From NCBI RefSeq assembly GCF_002078875.1, contig NC_034411.1, positions 31,948,260 to 32,012,259 on the forward strand: a stretch of 64,000 bases of DNA, given 5' to 3'. Of this stretch, positions 36,021 to 48,823 are shown piece by piece. The first letter of the stretch is position 1. Each line of letters starts with the position of its first letter. This stretch comes from Numida meleagris. Taxonomy: Eukaryota; Chordata; Aves; Galliformes; Numididae. The notes under the pieces are model-generated. The model did not search any database. It was not told the origin of the DNA and saw only the letters and a program-made list of their open reading frames with translations. The position numbers and the translations under genes were made by a program.

Positions 36021-37678
36021 AGCCGGGGCTGGAAAGCCTCCAGCCATCTCCTCCCCGGGCCCCTACCCCTCCTCGCAATACCTGACACCGGCTCGGGGGA
36101 AGGCGGCGGGGAAGCGCCTGGCGGCCCGCACCCGGGCAGCCCCGCTGCCCTCCGGCCTCTCCCCCACCGCTCTCCCTCCTTTCCCTCCCTCTCCCGGCGC
36201 TTTCTCGCTCTGAAAGCGAGAGGATGCCGCGCTCCGAGCCCCGCCGGCTTCCCGGCGTCCCAGAGGGAAACGGGGGCCACCCCTGCGTAAAGGAAACCCT
36301 TCCCCAGGAGGTCAGAAAGGCCTCGATTTGTCATTGTACCGAGCAAGATTAAAAACTAAAACTTTTTCAGATGCTATACAGCCACACCGTGAGAAGGAAA
36401 GAAGGTGTTTGGTAGCATTTAGGGATTAGACAATATTAGATGCTGGGAGCCAGCCCAGGCCAGAGCACGATCCCAGGCCTGGCTGGGGTTCTGCTGCTTC
36501 TGACTTTGCTAAGTGCAACCCTTTCTGCTGTCACTGTCTCAGGCTCCAGGGCAGTAATACTACTACCCAAACCAGCATCAGCCAAGTCTTTCTGCACGTC
36601 TCCAAACTCCTGTCTGTGTGCGTCAGTACTTGCCGTGCTTCTTCCTGCCGCTGCCAAGGGGCACTGACAGGGGTGTCAGAACGTTTTTCTAGCCGTGCCA
36701 GAAGAAGCCAACTTCCTTCCTCCCAGCCCCATCACTGGGTGAACTGAAGGATACTGCAAGCCAGCCCCACACACGGTCCAGCTTCAAAAAGCAGCAGCAA
36801 ACATCTCTGTCCCTATGGCACAAGGGTTGGGATGAGCTTGGAGAGAGACCTTGGGCTTTGATCTCCCCCCCAGCACCAAATGATTGAAAGCTGATTTTCC
36901 ATGGTGTAACTGCTCAGCAGTGGCAAAGCGGCCTGTCCCACCCTGACGGCCACCCCCCTCCTGCCTTCATCAGTCGCATGTCAGAAAACACAAAACTTGT
37001 CCCTGCAGGCTGCTCTGGGTGCTTCAGCAGGCAGTAAGGACTTAGCTCGGAGCAGTTACCAGAGCTATGGATTATAGCGCTGGGCATTTGCCATTGCTGG
37101 CAGGCAAACTTGCCTTTTCCTGGTAACTGTGAGAATCAGTTACCTAAAACTCAGGTATTACAACTTTTTATAGAAAGTCCCCAAATCCATTCTTGGAGGC
37201 AGCACTCAAACTAGTTGTATTGCTCACACAGTTAGAGATTACCATTTACTCTGGAGCAAGCAGAAGAGATTCCATTCCAGCTCCCCTGTAAACATTGTAG
37301 TCATGATCATGGTAGTACCCTGGTGGCCCTGTGCTGTACTAACAGAGTGTTTGCAGTCTCAGGCTACTACCCCATTTTAGCCAGAGCATTCTGATGACTG
37401 TATAAAATAAATGTTCACTCAGTTTTCTAGGCTCTGATTCTATATGACCTTGATTAGTTCCTTGATTAGCCAAGCAGAGCTTGAATAAAACATCACACCT
37501 GTGTGATGCAAAAAAGCAGGCAGGGGATGACTGGGCCCTTGGACTCAGTTGTATTCCACAAATTGCCCTCCTGCCTACTGCTTTATTCACTCTTATTGCT
37601 TTTCTTCTTGTGGTTCTAGAAGCATGGAAACTCAGAATTGCTCTAAGATATTGCATGTTTCTTTTCTCCAAGTTCTGG

Positions 37679-37712
37679 TTTATTCATTTATTCATTTATT
37701 TATTCATTAATT
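37679..37712. repeat. TTCATTTA/ATTT simple repeat
   Basis: Imperfect tandem units of TTTATTCA and ATTT. Confidence 0.7.
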
Positions 37713-40255
37713 CTGATACGGATCCTAATGAAGAGAGCCCCACATTTTTGAGGTTAGTTAGTTTTGTTCAGGATCCCAGACTGAATCACTGAAAATGTAC
37801 GCTGCCCAAAGTGAATTACTCCTGAGCCCGTACTTCATGTAAGGTACAGAAGAGGAAAGGAGTTGAAGGGGCAGAAGTGGGTGGGTTTGGGATTAAGGGA
37901 AAGGAATTTGGGCTTAATCTGTTAAAAATCCTGATTGATTTGACAGGAATGCCAGATGCAGGGGCTGGCAGAGTCTGTGGGGGCATCAGTGCCTCTGCGG
38001 CTCCAACTGGAGGTGCTTTTTGTACAAAGGCCCTTGTTCCGGAGATGAAAGTTTAGTAAAGGGAGAGAAAGTGCAAAATCTGGAGAGTCTTCATTCGTCT
38101 TTTGAGAGGAAGTTCTTAGCTCTCTGCCACAGTCCTCCCTTTTTCAAGAAAGCCCCTTAACAGTTTTTTTTTGCACGTGTTAAGAGCTGTGTACCTAAAT
38201 AAGGGTTTGCAGACTCGGTTCTCAGTTCTTCTTCTGTGACAGCCATTGGCTGCTTTTCTGGGTACTGGCAAGGTCAGCTAGGATCCGCTGCACATAAATC
38301 CTCATGAGCAGCAACTGGAATTTCTCAAGGACTTGTCATTGTCTCATTTTCTTTCCTTACCTCTTGCTTTTGCAGCTTGCCATGGAGAACCTACCTACAC
38401 CGTGTTCCTTTTGCTCTTTCCCATACCTGGGTGCTCACTTTTCATTCTATGAATACTTAAGGCGGATTATACAATGGTTGAGCAATATTTTATCCTGGGA
38501 TTGCTTCAGTACAGAGCTTGTACAAACTGTTTACAGTTTATAGAGCGATCCAACCCATTCTTCATTAAACAATCCCTTGGAAATATTGTTTCCGATTGTC
38601 TGTTCCTGAATGTTGCACAACAGTCTATGAGATGAAGAAACAAGTAGCGTCACTGTAAAACACTAAGTACTTGGAAACTTAAATGCAATATCCTATTGTT
38701 TCAGGCTGCTTAAAAATTTCCAGGCATTCTTAGGTACCTCTTGAGCTTGATTCTAATCTCAATACACTGTTGGAAGTCAGAAAAAATCGCCATTAAACCA
38801 ATCAGAACTAGCACCTTGTATGCTTCTGCTTTTATAACAGTCTGCTCCAATGATGTCTGTACAGCATTCAGCACGATACGGAGTTAGCATTGTGCTTCAA
38901 GTAGATTCTGCAGCAGCCACTTCATCCTGGGGCAGCCAGAGCTGACTGTGCTTGCTGCTCCACACCATGGAGAGGTACCTGCTTGCTCAGGGCTATCGAC
39001 ATGGCACTGAATTACTCAGTGATACGACTGCCCTAAGATGGGGGTACCGCAATGTGGAAGACAATGAAATTGTTCTGATGCATGTTCCTGCTGTTCCTCG
39101 TTTTGGCAGCTTTCCCATGATACCAGGTACGACATGCTGGCAAAATACGGGTAGCCGTGTCCTCAGTGCTGCTCAGTGTCAGGCACACACAGGAGCCAGC
39201 TGCAGCTTTATGATTCAGGGATATTCATGTACTTATTTTGGCCTAAATTAAAGCATTTTTGGCATGCTTTTAAAAATATGTGTATTTGTGGTTACATATC
39301 ACATTCTTTACCTTCATTAATTTGCAGCTTTCTTTGGACTTCCACTCTGCCCTGCATTCCCACCAACTTCCCAGCTCCCATTTTCAGCTCTCCTTGGCTA
39401 TTGTAAAACCTAAGTCTGACTCCTAGCCCCAAGCCAAGTTCCCACAGCTGCCAAGGGAAGGGAAGGAAACTCCCAGTACTTGCTGGGGCTCAGGTCAGTG
39501 CAGGTCTGGTTTGTTGCCTCTCCATCTGTTTGCATTTTCCATGTTACTTGCAAAAGAAAGGCATATATTGTGATGTGCTTCCACACAGGTTACACACAAA
39601 ATTGATTGCAGAAAATGAGGACATAGTGTTATACTTAATTTCACCATCAAGCTCATTTATGGAACCGCTTCAATTTTGTGTTTCCAAATTCCTGCAGTGT
39701 TTATTTCCAAACTTTGCTGCTTTTTCTTGACAGTAATGTATGTAACAACACAATTAAGCTTTCCCTGAGAGGAAGACACAGAGCTGATCACTTTGTGGCT
39801 ACCCTTCGAGCAGCCTTTTTAAACAGTCCTTTGCTGTGAGGCAAAAGAGCAAAATCATATTTACACAGTGACGGGCCCTCATCCATGGCACTTTGTGCAT
39901 GTGATTGTATTTATGCTGCACAAACAATCCTTACTGAAGTGCTCTGAGACACTTGAAAGAAAGATGGATGAAACAGCAACACTTAGGAAAGTTTAGGCCT
40001 TACTCAAGATTGGTGTTATTGTATCTATCCTCAGACATGTTGTGTGGGCAAATATTTGTGCCTGCTCCCTGTCCCTCTTTAGCTAAGGGACTCCCCGCAG
40101 CACCTAGCAGCTTCACGTTATCGTGCTGGTTCTGAGTTGTGCAGAGCCAAGAGCTGTGCTGCCCGGGCCCAGCTTTATTTTGAACTATAAAAACTTTATA
40201 GCCTGTATGAGATGACGGCTGACTCTGGAGCTTAAAACTAGTAGCATCAACTAGG

Positions 40256-40294
40256 GATAATATTGTTAACATGTTAACACGCTGTAATATTATC
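40256..40294. repeat. Nested palindrome
   Basis: The 9-bp arms GATAATATT and AATATTATC (40256-40264, 40286-40294) enclose a perfect 14-bp palindrome, GTTAACATGTTAAC (40265-40278). Confidence 0.75.
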
Positions 40295-40824
40295 TTTTTC
40301 ATTTGTTTTCTAGACTTTATTGGATGTTGTATTAGGAGTTATATTATGGAGTTTACAGTGCAATTGCTTTATTAAACTGAGAGTTTTCCTATCATGCATC
40401 CTAGCCATTGATTAAACCAGCCAATGAATTTCTCATTATAGAATACTGATCAGTTCTTCAGTTTGCATTGTGTGCGCACCATCCTTTGATCCCTTAACAG
40501 CAAAATAGCTCTTCAAAATAAAATAGGCAATGCATTTTGAGTATTGCAGCCTCTAGAGCAATCTAAGCTGAATTTCAAGTTTCTTCTTCCTTCAGAGATT
40601 AAATCTGGTTGTATAGTGGAGGTTGCAGGTCTGATCCAGGTAAGAGAGATGCCCAAAGGCCTGACCATTACTTTGTCCCTGTTATGATACCTCCAATCTT
40701 ACCGATTAAGGGAGTTCTTGAACTGTGCTGTAAGCATCTAAGAGTACTTCAGGAAGTAACACCAGAGGCCTAGCATTGTGCAAATACACGTGCTTTCTCT
40801 TTTTGAGTCAGACTAGGACCATTA

Positions 40825-41056
40825 GTCATAGAATCATAGAATGTCCCAGTTTGGAAGGGACCCACAAAGATCATCTGGCCTACCTCCCGGCACCACACAG
40901 AACCATCAGAAATCTGACTGAGAGCATTGTCCCAATGCTTCTTGAACTCTGGCAAGCTCAGTGCCACGACCACTTCCCTGAGAAACCTGTTCCAGTGCCT
41001 GACCACCACCTCAGTGATGAACCTTTTCCTGGTATCCAACCTGACCCTCCTCTGAC
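40825..41056 (-). mobile_element. CR1 LINE 3' fragment (antisense to +)
   Basis: On the + strand it begins with the reverse-complemented tail TCATAGAATCATAGAATG, followed by the GGAAGGGACCCACAAAGATCATC block. On the - strand the region encodes the end of CR1 ORF2, with the typical R-K-R-F-x-T-E-V-V-V-R-H-W-N-R-F pattern (upstream of about 40920). It is 5'-truncated. Confidence 0.9.
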
Positions 41057-43025
41057 ACTACAAAGGCACACTGTCAAGTGAAAAAGGCAGGGCTTGGCTG
41101 CCCGTTCTCATTCAGGGTGTTTGTGGGACTGGCAGCATGTACCTCCCTTGCCTAAGCTTCAGTTTTAACTTCAGGCAATCCCATTCTGCTTACTGGCATG
41201 TTCAAGTGGTTGTGCCAAACATGCCTGCGCTATTAGGCATGAACTCCTCAGGGCCTGGGGTAATTTACTGTCCAAGTGATTGAACTTCTGTACTGGGAAG
41301 TTTTTGGTGTTTTAAGTTAATATATGTCCTTTACATAAGTTTGCTCCTTTCAGGTTTTCTGAGAGAGGATATTGCGTTGGGCACAGACTGATGGTCAAGG
41401 TTGCAGCTGAACCAAATAGGGACACAATGGCATGTGCATCATGAGGATTTTCCGTAGCTTTTAATCATAAAGAACTGGAATTTCCCAAAGAAAATTCACG
41501 TTATGGACCTAAGAAATTTCATGTCAGTCAAGGTTGTAAATGTCACACCTTGAAAAGTGTTACCTTTGCTTAAATGCACCAGGAAATATGTTCACCTCCC
41601 CCTTCCCCCTTCCATTCGTGCAGGTCAGTAGTATTTGTGAAGAAGCTGTAGATATATTATCCACCAGCAACAGTGGGTCTCGCTACGGTGGCGCAGATGA
41701 AGTATCCTGTCAGATGCAAATGCATGGATCCAAAATGAACTTTCAGTGACATGAGTGCTCAGCTAAGGCAATTTTGCACATTCTTCTGAATTAGGGCACT
41801 CTCAGCTTCGTTTGCTCTGTTATGCAAGGGTTTGGTGTATTTGCCTCCAGCAGTAACTGCGTTTTAGTGGTAAATGCAATGACTCAAATTCTGAGGGCTG
41901 GGATGTGTGAGGGTAATATTCTACCCTATAAAATTATTCACGCTTTTCCCTGGGGTATGGGAAATGTGAGTTGTTTATTTGCGCACTTTTTAATTTGAAG
42001 AAGGGCTTCGAGAAAACAAAATCAAACCGAAGGGATCAGGGAAACTCCCTTTGTGGTATCTGCAGTCACTTGTGGGAAACAGAGCGTAGGATATTTTTAC
42101 AGCATTCCCCATAGTGGTTGCAAACTTCATCAAGAGAGTTGACTCCTCCTGTAAGACAAACAATTGTAATTAAGGTGTCCTCTGAGTAAATTCATCAGGG
42201 AGAGAAAACACTCTTGACACAAACAGATCGCTCCTAGCATTTGGAAGCAAACCCAGGAGAAGTGTCTGTTTCTGAGCCATTCAGGTCTTCTAACCTTCAG
42301 CAATGGCAGATCAAAGACCACGAGGGAAACTGTCTGCAGGTGCCAGTTGGGGCAGGTTTCATCTTGTCACAGCGCTCCGGTAAGAGGCATTTGCTAATGT
42401 CTGTTAATCTCATGGCACGCCAAGGGAGAAAAACAGAAAAATAATTGCCATAAATTCTTCTGTTTCCCCAGCAGCCCCCACCCAGGCTCTGAATGGCTGC
42501 AGGAAGGCTTGCTGCTGCCACTGGAAGTGGAGCGGTAGGCAGCCTGTGCCACCTCGGTGGCGGTGCTGGGGTCACCCTGTGGGGACCATCTCTGCTGGGG
42601 AACAGAGGTGGCAACTCTGTGCTCAGAGCAAAGAGAGGGAGAGCAAAGGTCTCCCAAAGGAGAAGGCCAAAGGCGCATTTTGGCCATCATTCTCTGCCAC
42701 TGAGATGCCCTCAGGATGTCAGGGTGGAAGTGTGAGGTTCCGCACAGCACCGTGGGGACGGTAGCAGCAGCAGAGGTCACTGGGCACTTCACCAGATGCA
42801 GGACAAAGGCAGGATTTGGCATAGCTTGGGGCTCTTGGGGTGGCTTTGGCCAGCAGCCAGCTTTGCTCCGTCTTTCTTTTTAGGTGTAAATGGCATGCAA
42901 GCCAGCTCCTCTCAGTGGCTTCTCTGTGAAGATAAATAACCAGATCCCCCGGTTATTATCCCCCTTCTCTCCTCCCCTTCCCCCTGACTGACTTTGATTA
43001 TTGTAACTTTACATGCGCTTTTAAT

Positions 43026-43032
43026 TTGCGTG
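43026..43032 (+). promoter_or_regulatory. Distal dioxin-response element TTGCGTG
   Basis: A full TNGCGTG match (then CA), about 7.4 kb upstream of the inferred CYP1B1 start. CpG is otherwise scarce here. Confidence 0.4.
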
Positions 43033-43128
43033 CAGGCAAGTACAAAGGCACAACCGGATATACCTGTTATTTGCCAATGACCTGAAAGAGTATAGTTTAT
43101 GTTAAGCCTTGGGTTATGGTAACGTTTG

Positions 43129-43135
43129 CACGCGA
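43129..43135 (-). promoter_or_regulatory. Distal dioxin-response element TCGCGTG
   Basis: On the - strand it reads TCGCGTG followed by CAA, a full TNGCGTG match, about 100 bp from the element at 43026. Confidence 0.4.
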
Positions 43136-46100
43136 TTCCTCAATATACATGCTGCAGGCAACTGATGGATGGAGGTGATGGAGGGTGGAGGAAACTTTTA
43201 AAGTGACAGAACCTGATTTAGTTTCTGCTTAATCCATCAGTTATGTGCAGGCCTATATTTCAGTTTTGTGCCAAGCACCGCTCTTGAGTTTTCCAGTTCA
43301 GGAACACAGGGGCATGTTACCTGGGCTGCAGTCTGCTTATGGCTGCTCCTGCAACTGATCTCATGAAAGCTTTATGAAAACTAGGCAAACAAGGCAGATA
43401 AGGTGTTTACACTGTGACCCGGCAGGAAGAAGCTAGCAGGAGGAAGAGGAGGCTGCGGATGAGGTGCTTTGCAGCAGGGCAGTAGTGCTGAGTGTGCAGG
43501 GATGCAGCACCAGCAGGGCTCCGGAGCCCATGCTGGTATGGGGCTCCCCATTTAGTGCATAGGTCTCAGCCCCCTGAACTACTTGAAGAGATTGCACTTG
43601 AGCTAGCTTTCCTCAGCGCGATTTAAAGAATGTCTACCACTCACTTGCCTGGTGCTGCAGTAGAGGAGGAGAGAGTTGTCTACCTCATAGTTATAGCAGA
43701 AGACTGGAAGGAGACGTGGGGTCCAATCCCAAACCTGTGAACTGATTTGCTTGCTCTTGACTATAATCAAAAAGAAAGCCTAGTAATATTTATTCTTTAA
43801 ACTTGCATTTCACTGATTCCACATTAAATTAGGTAAGTCTTCAAGCAGAAGGGAAGTCTGCCAGGCAAGAAAATTTACCTTGAAGTCTCAAAGCTGAGTA
43901 ATTTTATTTCAGGAATGTGTCTTAACCCAGCGTTAAAGACCGCACCAAAGGAATTAATCAGGCATTTCGTTTGAAGGTTTGGGAAAGGAAAGGATCCTTG
44001 TCATTCTAAAAACCACCTCTCACACAATGTGACTGAAAAGCAGTTTTGGCCTTGTGGGACAGACTTTGCTATTCACACATCCTTCAGAAACAAAGGGACA
44101 AAGTACAGAGAGTCGAATGTTAATCTTACAGATGAGAGAATCATAAAATAATTGTTAAAATAGCAGAAGACAAAATGGACCTGTTGTTAAGGGAGCAAAT
44201 TTTTTTTTTTGGATATAAGCACAATTAATCTTTTCTGTGCCTCATCTTCTCTAAGAAATTGGAGGTGGATGTGCAGATCTGCCTGGGATCTCCTCTACTG
44301 TACTCCAGGATATTAGGATCGACCTTGGGCAGCCAGCATTCAGGAGAATGATGTCTAAATTTGGGGGGTAGTGATTGAGAGGCAAGGTTCTTACTCCTAT
44401 TTTTGAGTCAAACAAAACAAAGGCATTTGTTTCTTCAAAAGCCCACAGCAGGCAGCCATATTCTGCTCATGAAAGGCATTTTTCTTAAGCAGCCATGAAA
44501 GTAAGTGCATTTGCATTTCTCCTCTCTGCTCTGCTATTTCTTGCTTCCTGTTTGCATCCCTCTGTTTATCTTCTCATTTAGGGAAGTGGTTTTATTTTAA
44601 AAAAATTCATTAACAGTTTTCTGCTTCCCATCATATTTTTCTATTCTAAGCATCCAAAATACATGATGGTTTTGCATATCTTCATTGTTATCCATCTCCC
44701 TTTGTCTTGATACTTTGGCTGAGTGTAGAAAACTCCCATCCAATGGCAGCTTCTTAGAGCCTGTGAAATCCTAAACACTTGGCTGGTCTTCCTGTGGTCA
44801 GGCTATGTCTCAAAGCTAAAATGTTTGTACACACTTGTTCCGATCAAGAAAGTTTTCCTCTTGAAAAAAAAGAAAACAACAAATAAACCTCATACACCAT
44901 TCCATGGCCTCAGTTTTGAATAAACTGAGCAAAATTATATAATGCTGCTGTACGTACTGATGCACAAAACAAGCCTTTAAAGGGCTGTGAGCTCAGAAAC
45001 CTGAAAGACCCATCTGTTCCAGTTGTGGAAGACATCATTTACAACAGTAAACTGTTGTGACAGGGTTAAACAGTTAGGAAAGGGTTACAGGCTGCCTGCT
45101 TGTCACTTGCTTCAGCAGGGGTTTAGATTGAGATGTGTGCCCTTTTTCTGGCATGAAGAGCTTGGGAGCCCCTGCAGCTGGCTTTGGATGAGGGAATAGT
45201 TTTGCTTTGTGTTACTTTATGAATTTGATGTTTAGATAATAAACTGTTTCCCGGAGCGAAAGCTGAACTGGACTTGGGTATTTCTGTGCCTCAACCTTTC
45301 CCTTTCCCTTGGGCAAGAAAGCCCACCACTGCGCAGGCTGTGAAAGAGCACATGACAAGAGTTGTGAAATATTTTTTTTTTTAATAAAGTCATTCAGGTT
45401 TACAGTATGAAAAGAGAAGTGTGAGGAGGCAGGTACATGAAGCAGCAGGCCCACGTTTCACCTGTAGATGCATGAAAAAGTCCCACCAAAGGTAACGCAT
45501 CTTTGGATGAAAGCTCTGTAATTGAGATGGGTTCATGATATCTAATACTCAGCATTTCCAATGCCCATGTCACGAAGCAGTGACTGCTGGAGCATGAGGT
45601 ATGTCCTTCATCTGCTGAAGATTTTGAACTCCCGGACAGGAAGCAACATTAGATCAGGGCAACAAACGAGGTGCTGTGACCTTCAGCTGGCTGAGGTTTA
45701 CAAACATGAATGCAGAGTCTGAAGCAGCATACATTTTAAATACAACAGCAGTAACAACCTGCTTCGGTGTTAATACTGTTGCAGTTACCCGAACTGGCAG
45801 AGCTGCCTGCACTGCACCTACTGTTGCTGAGGGAGAGCGGAGCAGGAGCTGGCTCTCCAGGGAGCGCACAGCCTGGGGACACTGGTGTCATGCCTAAGCA
45901 GTGGTGGTGAAGCTGCAAAAGGCAGATTTCAGTCTGTACTGGATAAGAGGCAGAATAATACCCAAGATGAGGGTAGTGACTCTAAATTTGTGCCTGCTCT
46001 GAGGGCCTGCAGGGGAGCTCTGTCCAATTTTTAGCACCATATTTGAGTGATATGGACAGACTTGATGGGAGGGAGGAATGGAGCAGCAAGATTTATAGCA

Positions 46101-47676
46101 AAGGTTAAGAGGAGTAAACTCTTTGGCTTGCTTAGGCTGGTAAGGACTTCAGAATTTAGATGGGTGTTTTAAAAAGCAATGAAGACTGGGGATTTTTTTT
46201 TCGTCTGCAATGGATGTATGGTCAAAACTTACCTGATCTAGATTTAAACACTAGGAAAAACTTCCTGCCAAGAAAAGAGAGCACTGAAAGGCTACAAGTT
46301 GGAGGTTTGGGCAAATTTAAAAAAATGTACAAGCTGTGGTCAGCATGTACATGGTTTTACAGGAGTGAATTAACACTAATGTGATCCACTTCGGGATAGC
46401 TCTGGCCTGACGTGGCTTTGCGTATTTAAGCAGAGCAGAGGTGATGGTGGTAGCCCTGGCACACATTTAGGCACTTTAATGTGCAGTTTTCCAAGCACTG
46501 CAGGTGGATGGTAGCCAGGGAGATGCCTGCTCTGTGGAAGCCCATGCACTTTGCTCCTCTTAGTCCTGGTAATGTCACTCGTATTGGAGTGCTTTTCCAA
46601 TCCTGTTAGTTGGCAGTCTTGTTAGATGATTTTACAGTTATTTTTAATGTCCACATCGACAAGCATTTCACCTTTCTGGCAACATTAACAACCACAGCCC
46701 CTTCATTTAGCTCTCTTTTAAGTACTTATTTCTCAGAAGCCAGAGAAGTGGTGCAGCGTGCGTCTGGCAGGTTGTCTCACAGCACAGGCACCTGCGGGAT
46801 CCATTGGCACATGCAACAACTGATCTGACCAAGTTTTTGTGCTTCATGCCAGATATATAAGGAGATTTGATACCAGTAAGAGCAGTATGAATAAATCTAG
46901 GAAGGGATAAACTCTACATAGACGATTTCTTCAGAATGCTCTGGACTGATTTGAGCTGACAGAGCCAGATTGTAACAGTTTTACATTGCCAAGATATTTT
47001 TGATGTGTATTCCAAGTATAATTCTCACCGTTCCACTGAGATTGGCTGATATTATTATTTCAGTACAGAAGTATGGTGGATTCTGCTTACAAAGCCCGCA
47101 TCAGGCATTCTAATATTGTTGTTTGCTGTGATTTTAATGTACCTTTCCTTGACCTGTCCTGCACTACAGCATCCTTCTTATGTATTACATGATATATTTT
47201 GAGTGGTCTCTCCATTGTTATTGATTTAAGATTCATACAACTGTCCAGATTACACAGCAAAACAGTTTGTAATCTGGAATAAGTATTTCTGTCAATCAAT
47301 TGTGCTGAACCATGAAGGAGCAATCTAGGTATAAGTAGCTGCATACCTCTAAATTCCAGGCAGCATCTGAAACAAATCTCCTGGGGATGCAGATGCATTT
47401 GCATAAATGTAGATCATAGTGATAATAACGCAAGTAACATTTTTTTGTGAAGTAACTGCAGACCCTTTAACAATCACTAAGAAGCACAGCGGTAGAGCAC
47501 AGTTGTGATGTAGGTAATTATTAAAATTCCAATTTAGAGAGGAAAACAACATGAGGGACTTTCCAGAGGCCACCTCTGACAATTTTTTACTTAAAAAAAA
47601 TCCAACCTTAATTGCTTTTGTTCCTGTACCTCATCCACAGACTTGTTTTTCCTTTTTTATTCTTTTCCTTTTATTA

Positions 47677-48061
47677 TCATAGAATATGACAGAATGGTTT
47701 GAGTTGAAGAGACTTCAAAGATCATCCAGTCCCAACTGCCCCCGCCATGGGCAGGGACTAGATCAGGCTGCCCAGAGCCCCATCCAACCTGGCCTTGAAG
47801 ACCTCCACCTCCATAGAGCCACTGACCACAGTACTGACTTCAGTCATCCAGCCAATTCCTTACCCACTGACTAGTTCACCCTTTAAATGCACGTCTCTAA
47901 TTTAGAGATAAGGATGTAGTGTGGGACCACGTCAAAGGCCTTTCACAAGTCCCGGAAGACAACATTGGTCAGTCTTCCCTTGTCAGCTAACGCTGTCCCT
48001 CTGTTGGAAAAGAACATCCTTAGTGATGCTGTGCTGGTTGTCTCAGATCACCTCTTCATCT
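47677..48061 (-). mobile_element. CR1 LINE, 3' part, split by a later insertion
   Basis: On the + strand it starts with the reversed CR1 tail (TCATAGAATATGACAGAATGG) and the blocks AAAGATCATCCAGTCCCAAC, GGCTGCCCAGAGCC and CACGTCAAAGGCCTTTCACA, ending at the CACCTCTTCATCT block. The same element resumes after 48823, in order and on the same strand. Confidence 0.85.
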
Positions 48062-48823
48062 CAATGTTGTGATTGAGTTGAGGCAATCCCAGATATGAGT
48101 ACAGACTGGGAGAAGAACTCATTGAGAGCAGCTCTGCAGAGAAGGACTTGTGGGTCCTGATGGATGAGAAACTGAACACGAGCCAGCAGTGTGTGCTTGC
48201 TGCCCAGAAGGCCAAGAGTATCCTTGGCTGCAACAAAAGGGGGATGGCCAGCAGGGAGAGGGAGGTGATTGTCCCCCTCTGCTCTGCCCTTGTGAGGCCC
48301 CATCTGGAGTATTGAATCTAAGCCTGGGGCCCCAGTACAGAAGGGATGTGGAGTTGTTGGAGCAGCTCCAGAGCAAGGCCACGAAGATTATCACAGAGCT
48401 GGAGCACCTCTCCTATGAAGAAAAGTTGAGGGCGTTGGGGTTATTTAGCTTGGAGAAGAGAAGTCTCCTGGGAGACCTCATTGCAGCCTTACAGTACTTG
48501 AAGGGAGCTTACAAGCAGGAGGGGTCTGACTTTTTGCACGATCTGAGTGACAGGACAAGTGGAAATGGCTTTAAACTAAAAGAGGGGAGGTTTAGGTTAG
48601 ATGTTAGGAAGATATTTTTTACTCAGAAAGCAATGAGGCACTAGCACAGGCTGCCCAGAGAAGCTGTTGATGACTCATTCCTGGAGGCATACAAGGACAG
48701 ATTGGATGGGGCCCTGGGCAGCCTGAGCTGGTGGTTGACAACCCTGCCCAGGGTAGGGGGATGGAACTAGATAATCTTTAAGGTTACCTCCAACCTATGC
48801 CATTCTATGATTCTAGGATTCTA
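48062..48823 (+). mobile_element. CR1 LINE 3' end inserted into an older CR1
   Basis: A sense CR1 with the ORF2 C-terminal region followed by the 3'UTR and the closing tail ATTCTATGATTCTAGG. A remnant frame (about 48300-48644) still reads the ORF2 C-terminal motifs: RRDVELLEQLQSKATK, then LEHLSYEEKLRALGLFSLEK, then RTSGNGFKLKEG, then a stop. An early stop within the conserved cassette (after the HLEY-equivalent) shows it is dead. Its 5' side is truncated. Confidence 0.9.

Larger units (their letters stand above)
33740..36290. other. CpG-rich island over CYP1B1 promoter, exon 1 and exon 2
   Basis: CpG is dense from the start of exon 2 through the upstream region and stops abruptly at both ends, where the sequence returns to AT-rich. 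It is a typical vertebrate promoter island, extended here by a GC-rich coding exon. Confidence 0.85.
36300..40824. other. Region upstream of CYP1B1, no gene recognised
   Basis: The sequence returns from the CpG island to mixed, then AT-rich. It holds an (ATTT)n-like microsatellite at about 37679-37712 and a palindromic cluster at 40256-40294. Human has a divergent noncoding RNA here (CYP1B1-AS1); I see nothing that proves a counterpart. Confidence 0.5.
41057..47676. other. Intergenic region with a possible distal regulatory element
   Basis: No gene supported. The segment at about 42890-43160 has mixed composition and carries two consensus dioxin-response elements in opposite orientations (43026-43032 +, 43129-43135 -). 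The rest is AT-rich with T runs (for example about 44201 and 45371). Confidence 0.5.

Noticed and set aside
35162..36346. Several 120-260-codon frames in the CpG island
   Set aside because: Both strands and several frames are open at once because stop codons are rare in GC-rich DNA. There are no recognisable motifs.
38952..39251. 99-codon + strand frame starting MLLHTMERYLL
   Set aside because: The sequence looks moderately protein-like, but I recognise no family and see no promoter, splice or poly(A) context. Left unannotated.
36300..40800. Avian counterpart of the human divergent noncoding RNA CYP1B1-AS1
   Set aside because: Plausible from human gene order, but no exon or splice pattern can be supported from this sequence alone.
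46220..46330. CR1-like words (TTTAAACACTAGGAAAAACTT)
   Set aside because: Only one short block resembles CR1. The neighbouring sequence does not follow the consensus order.
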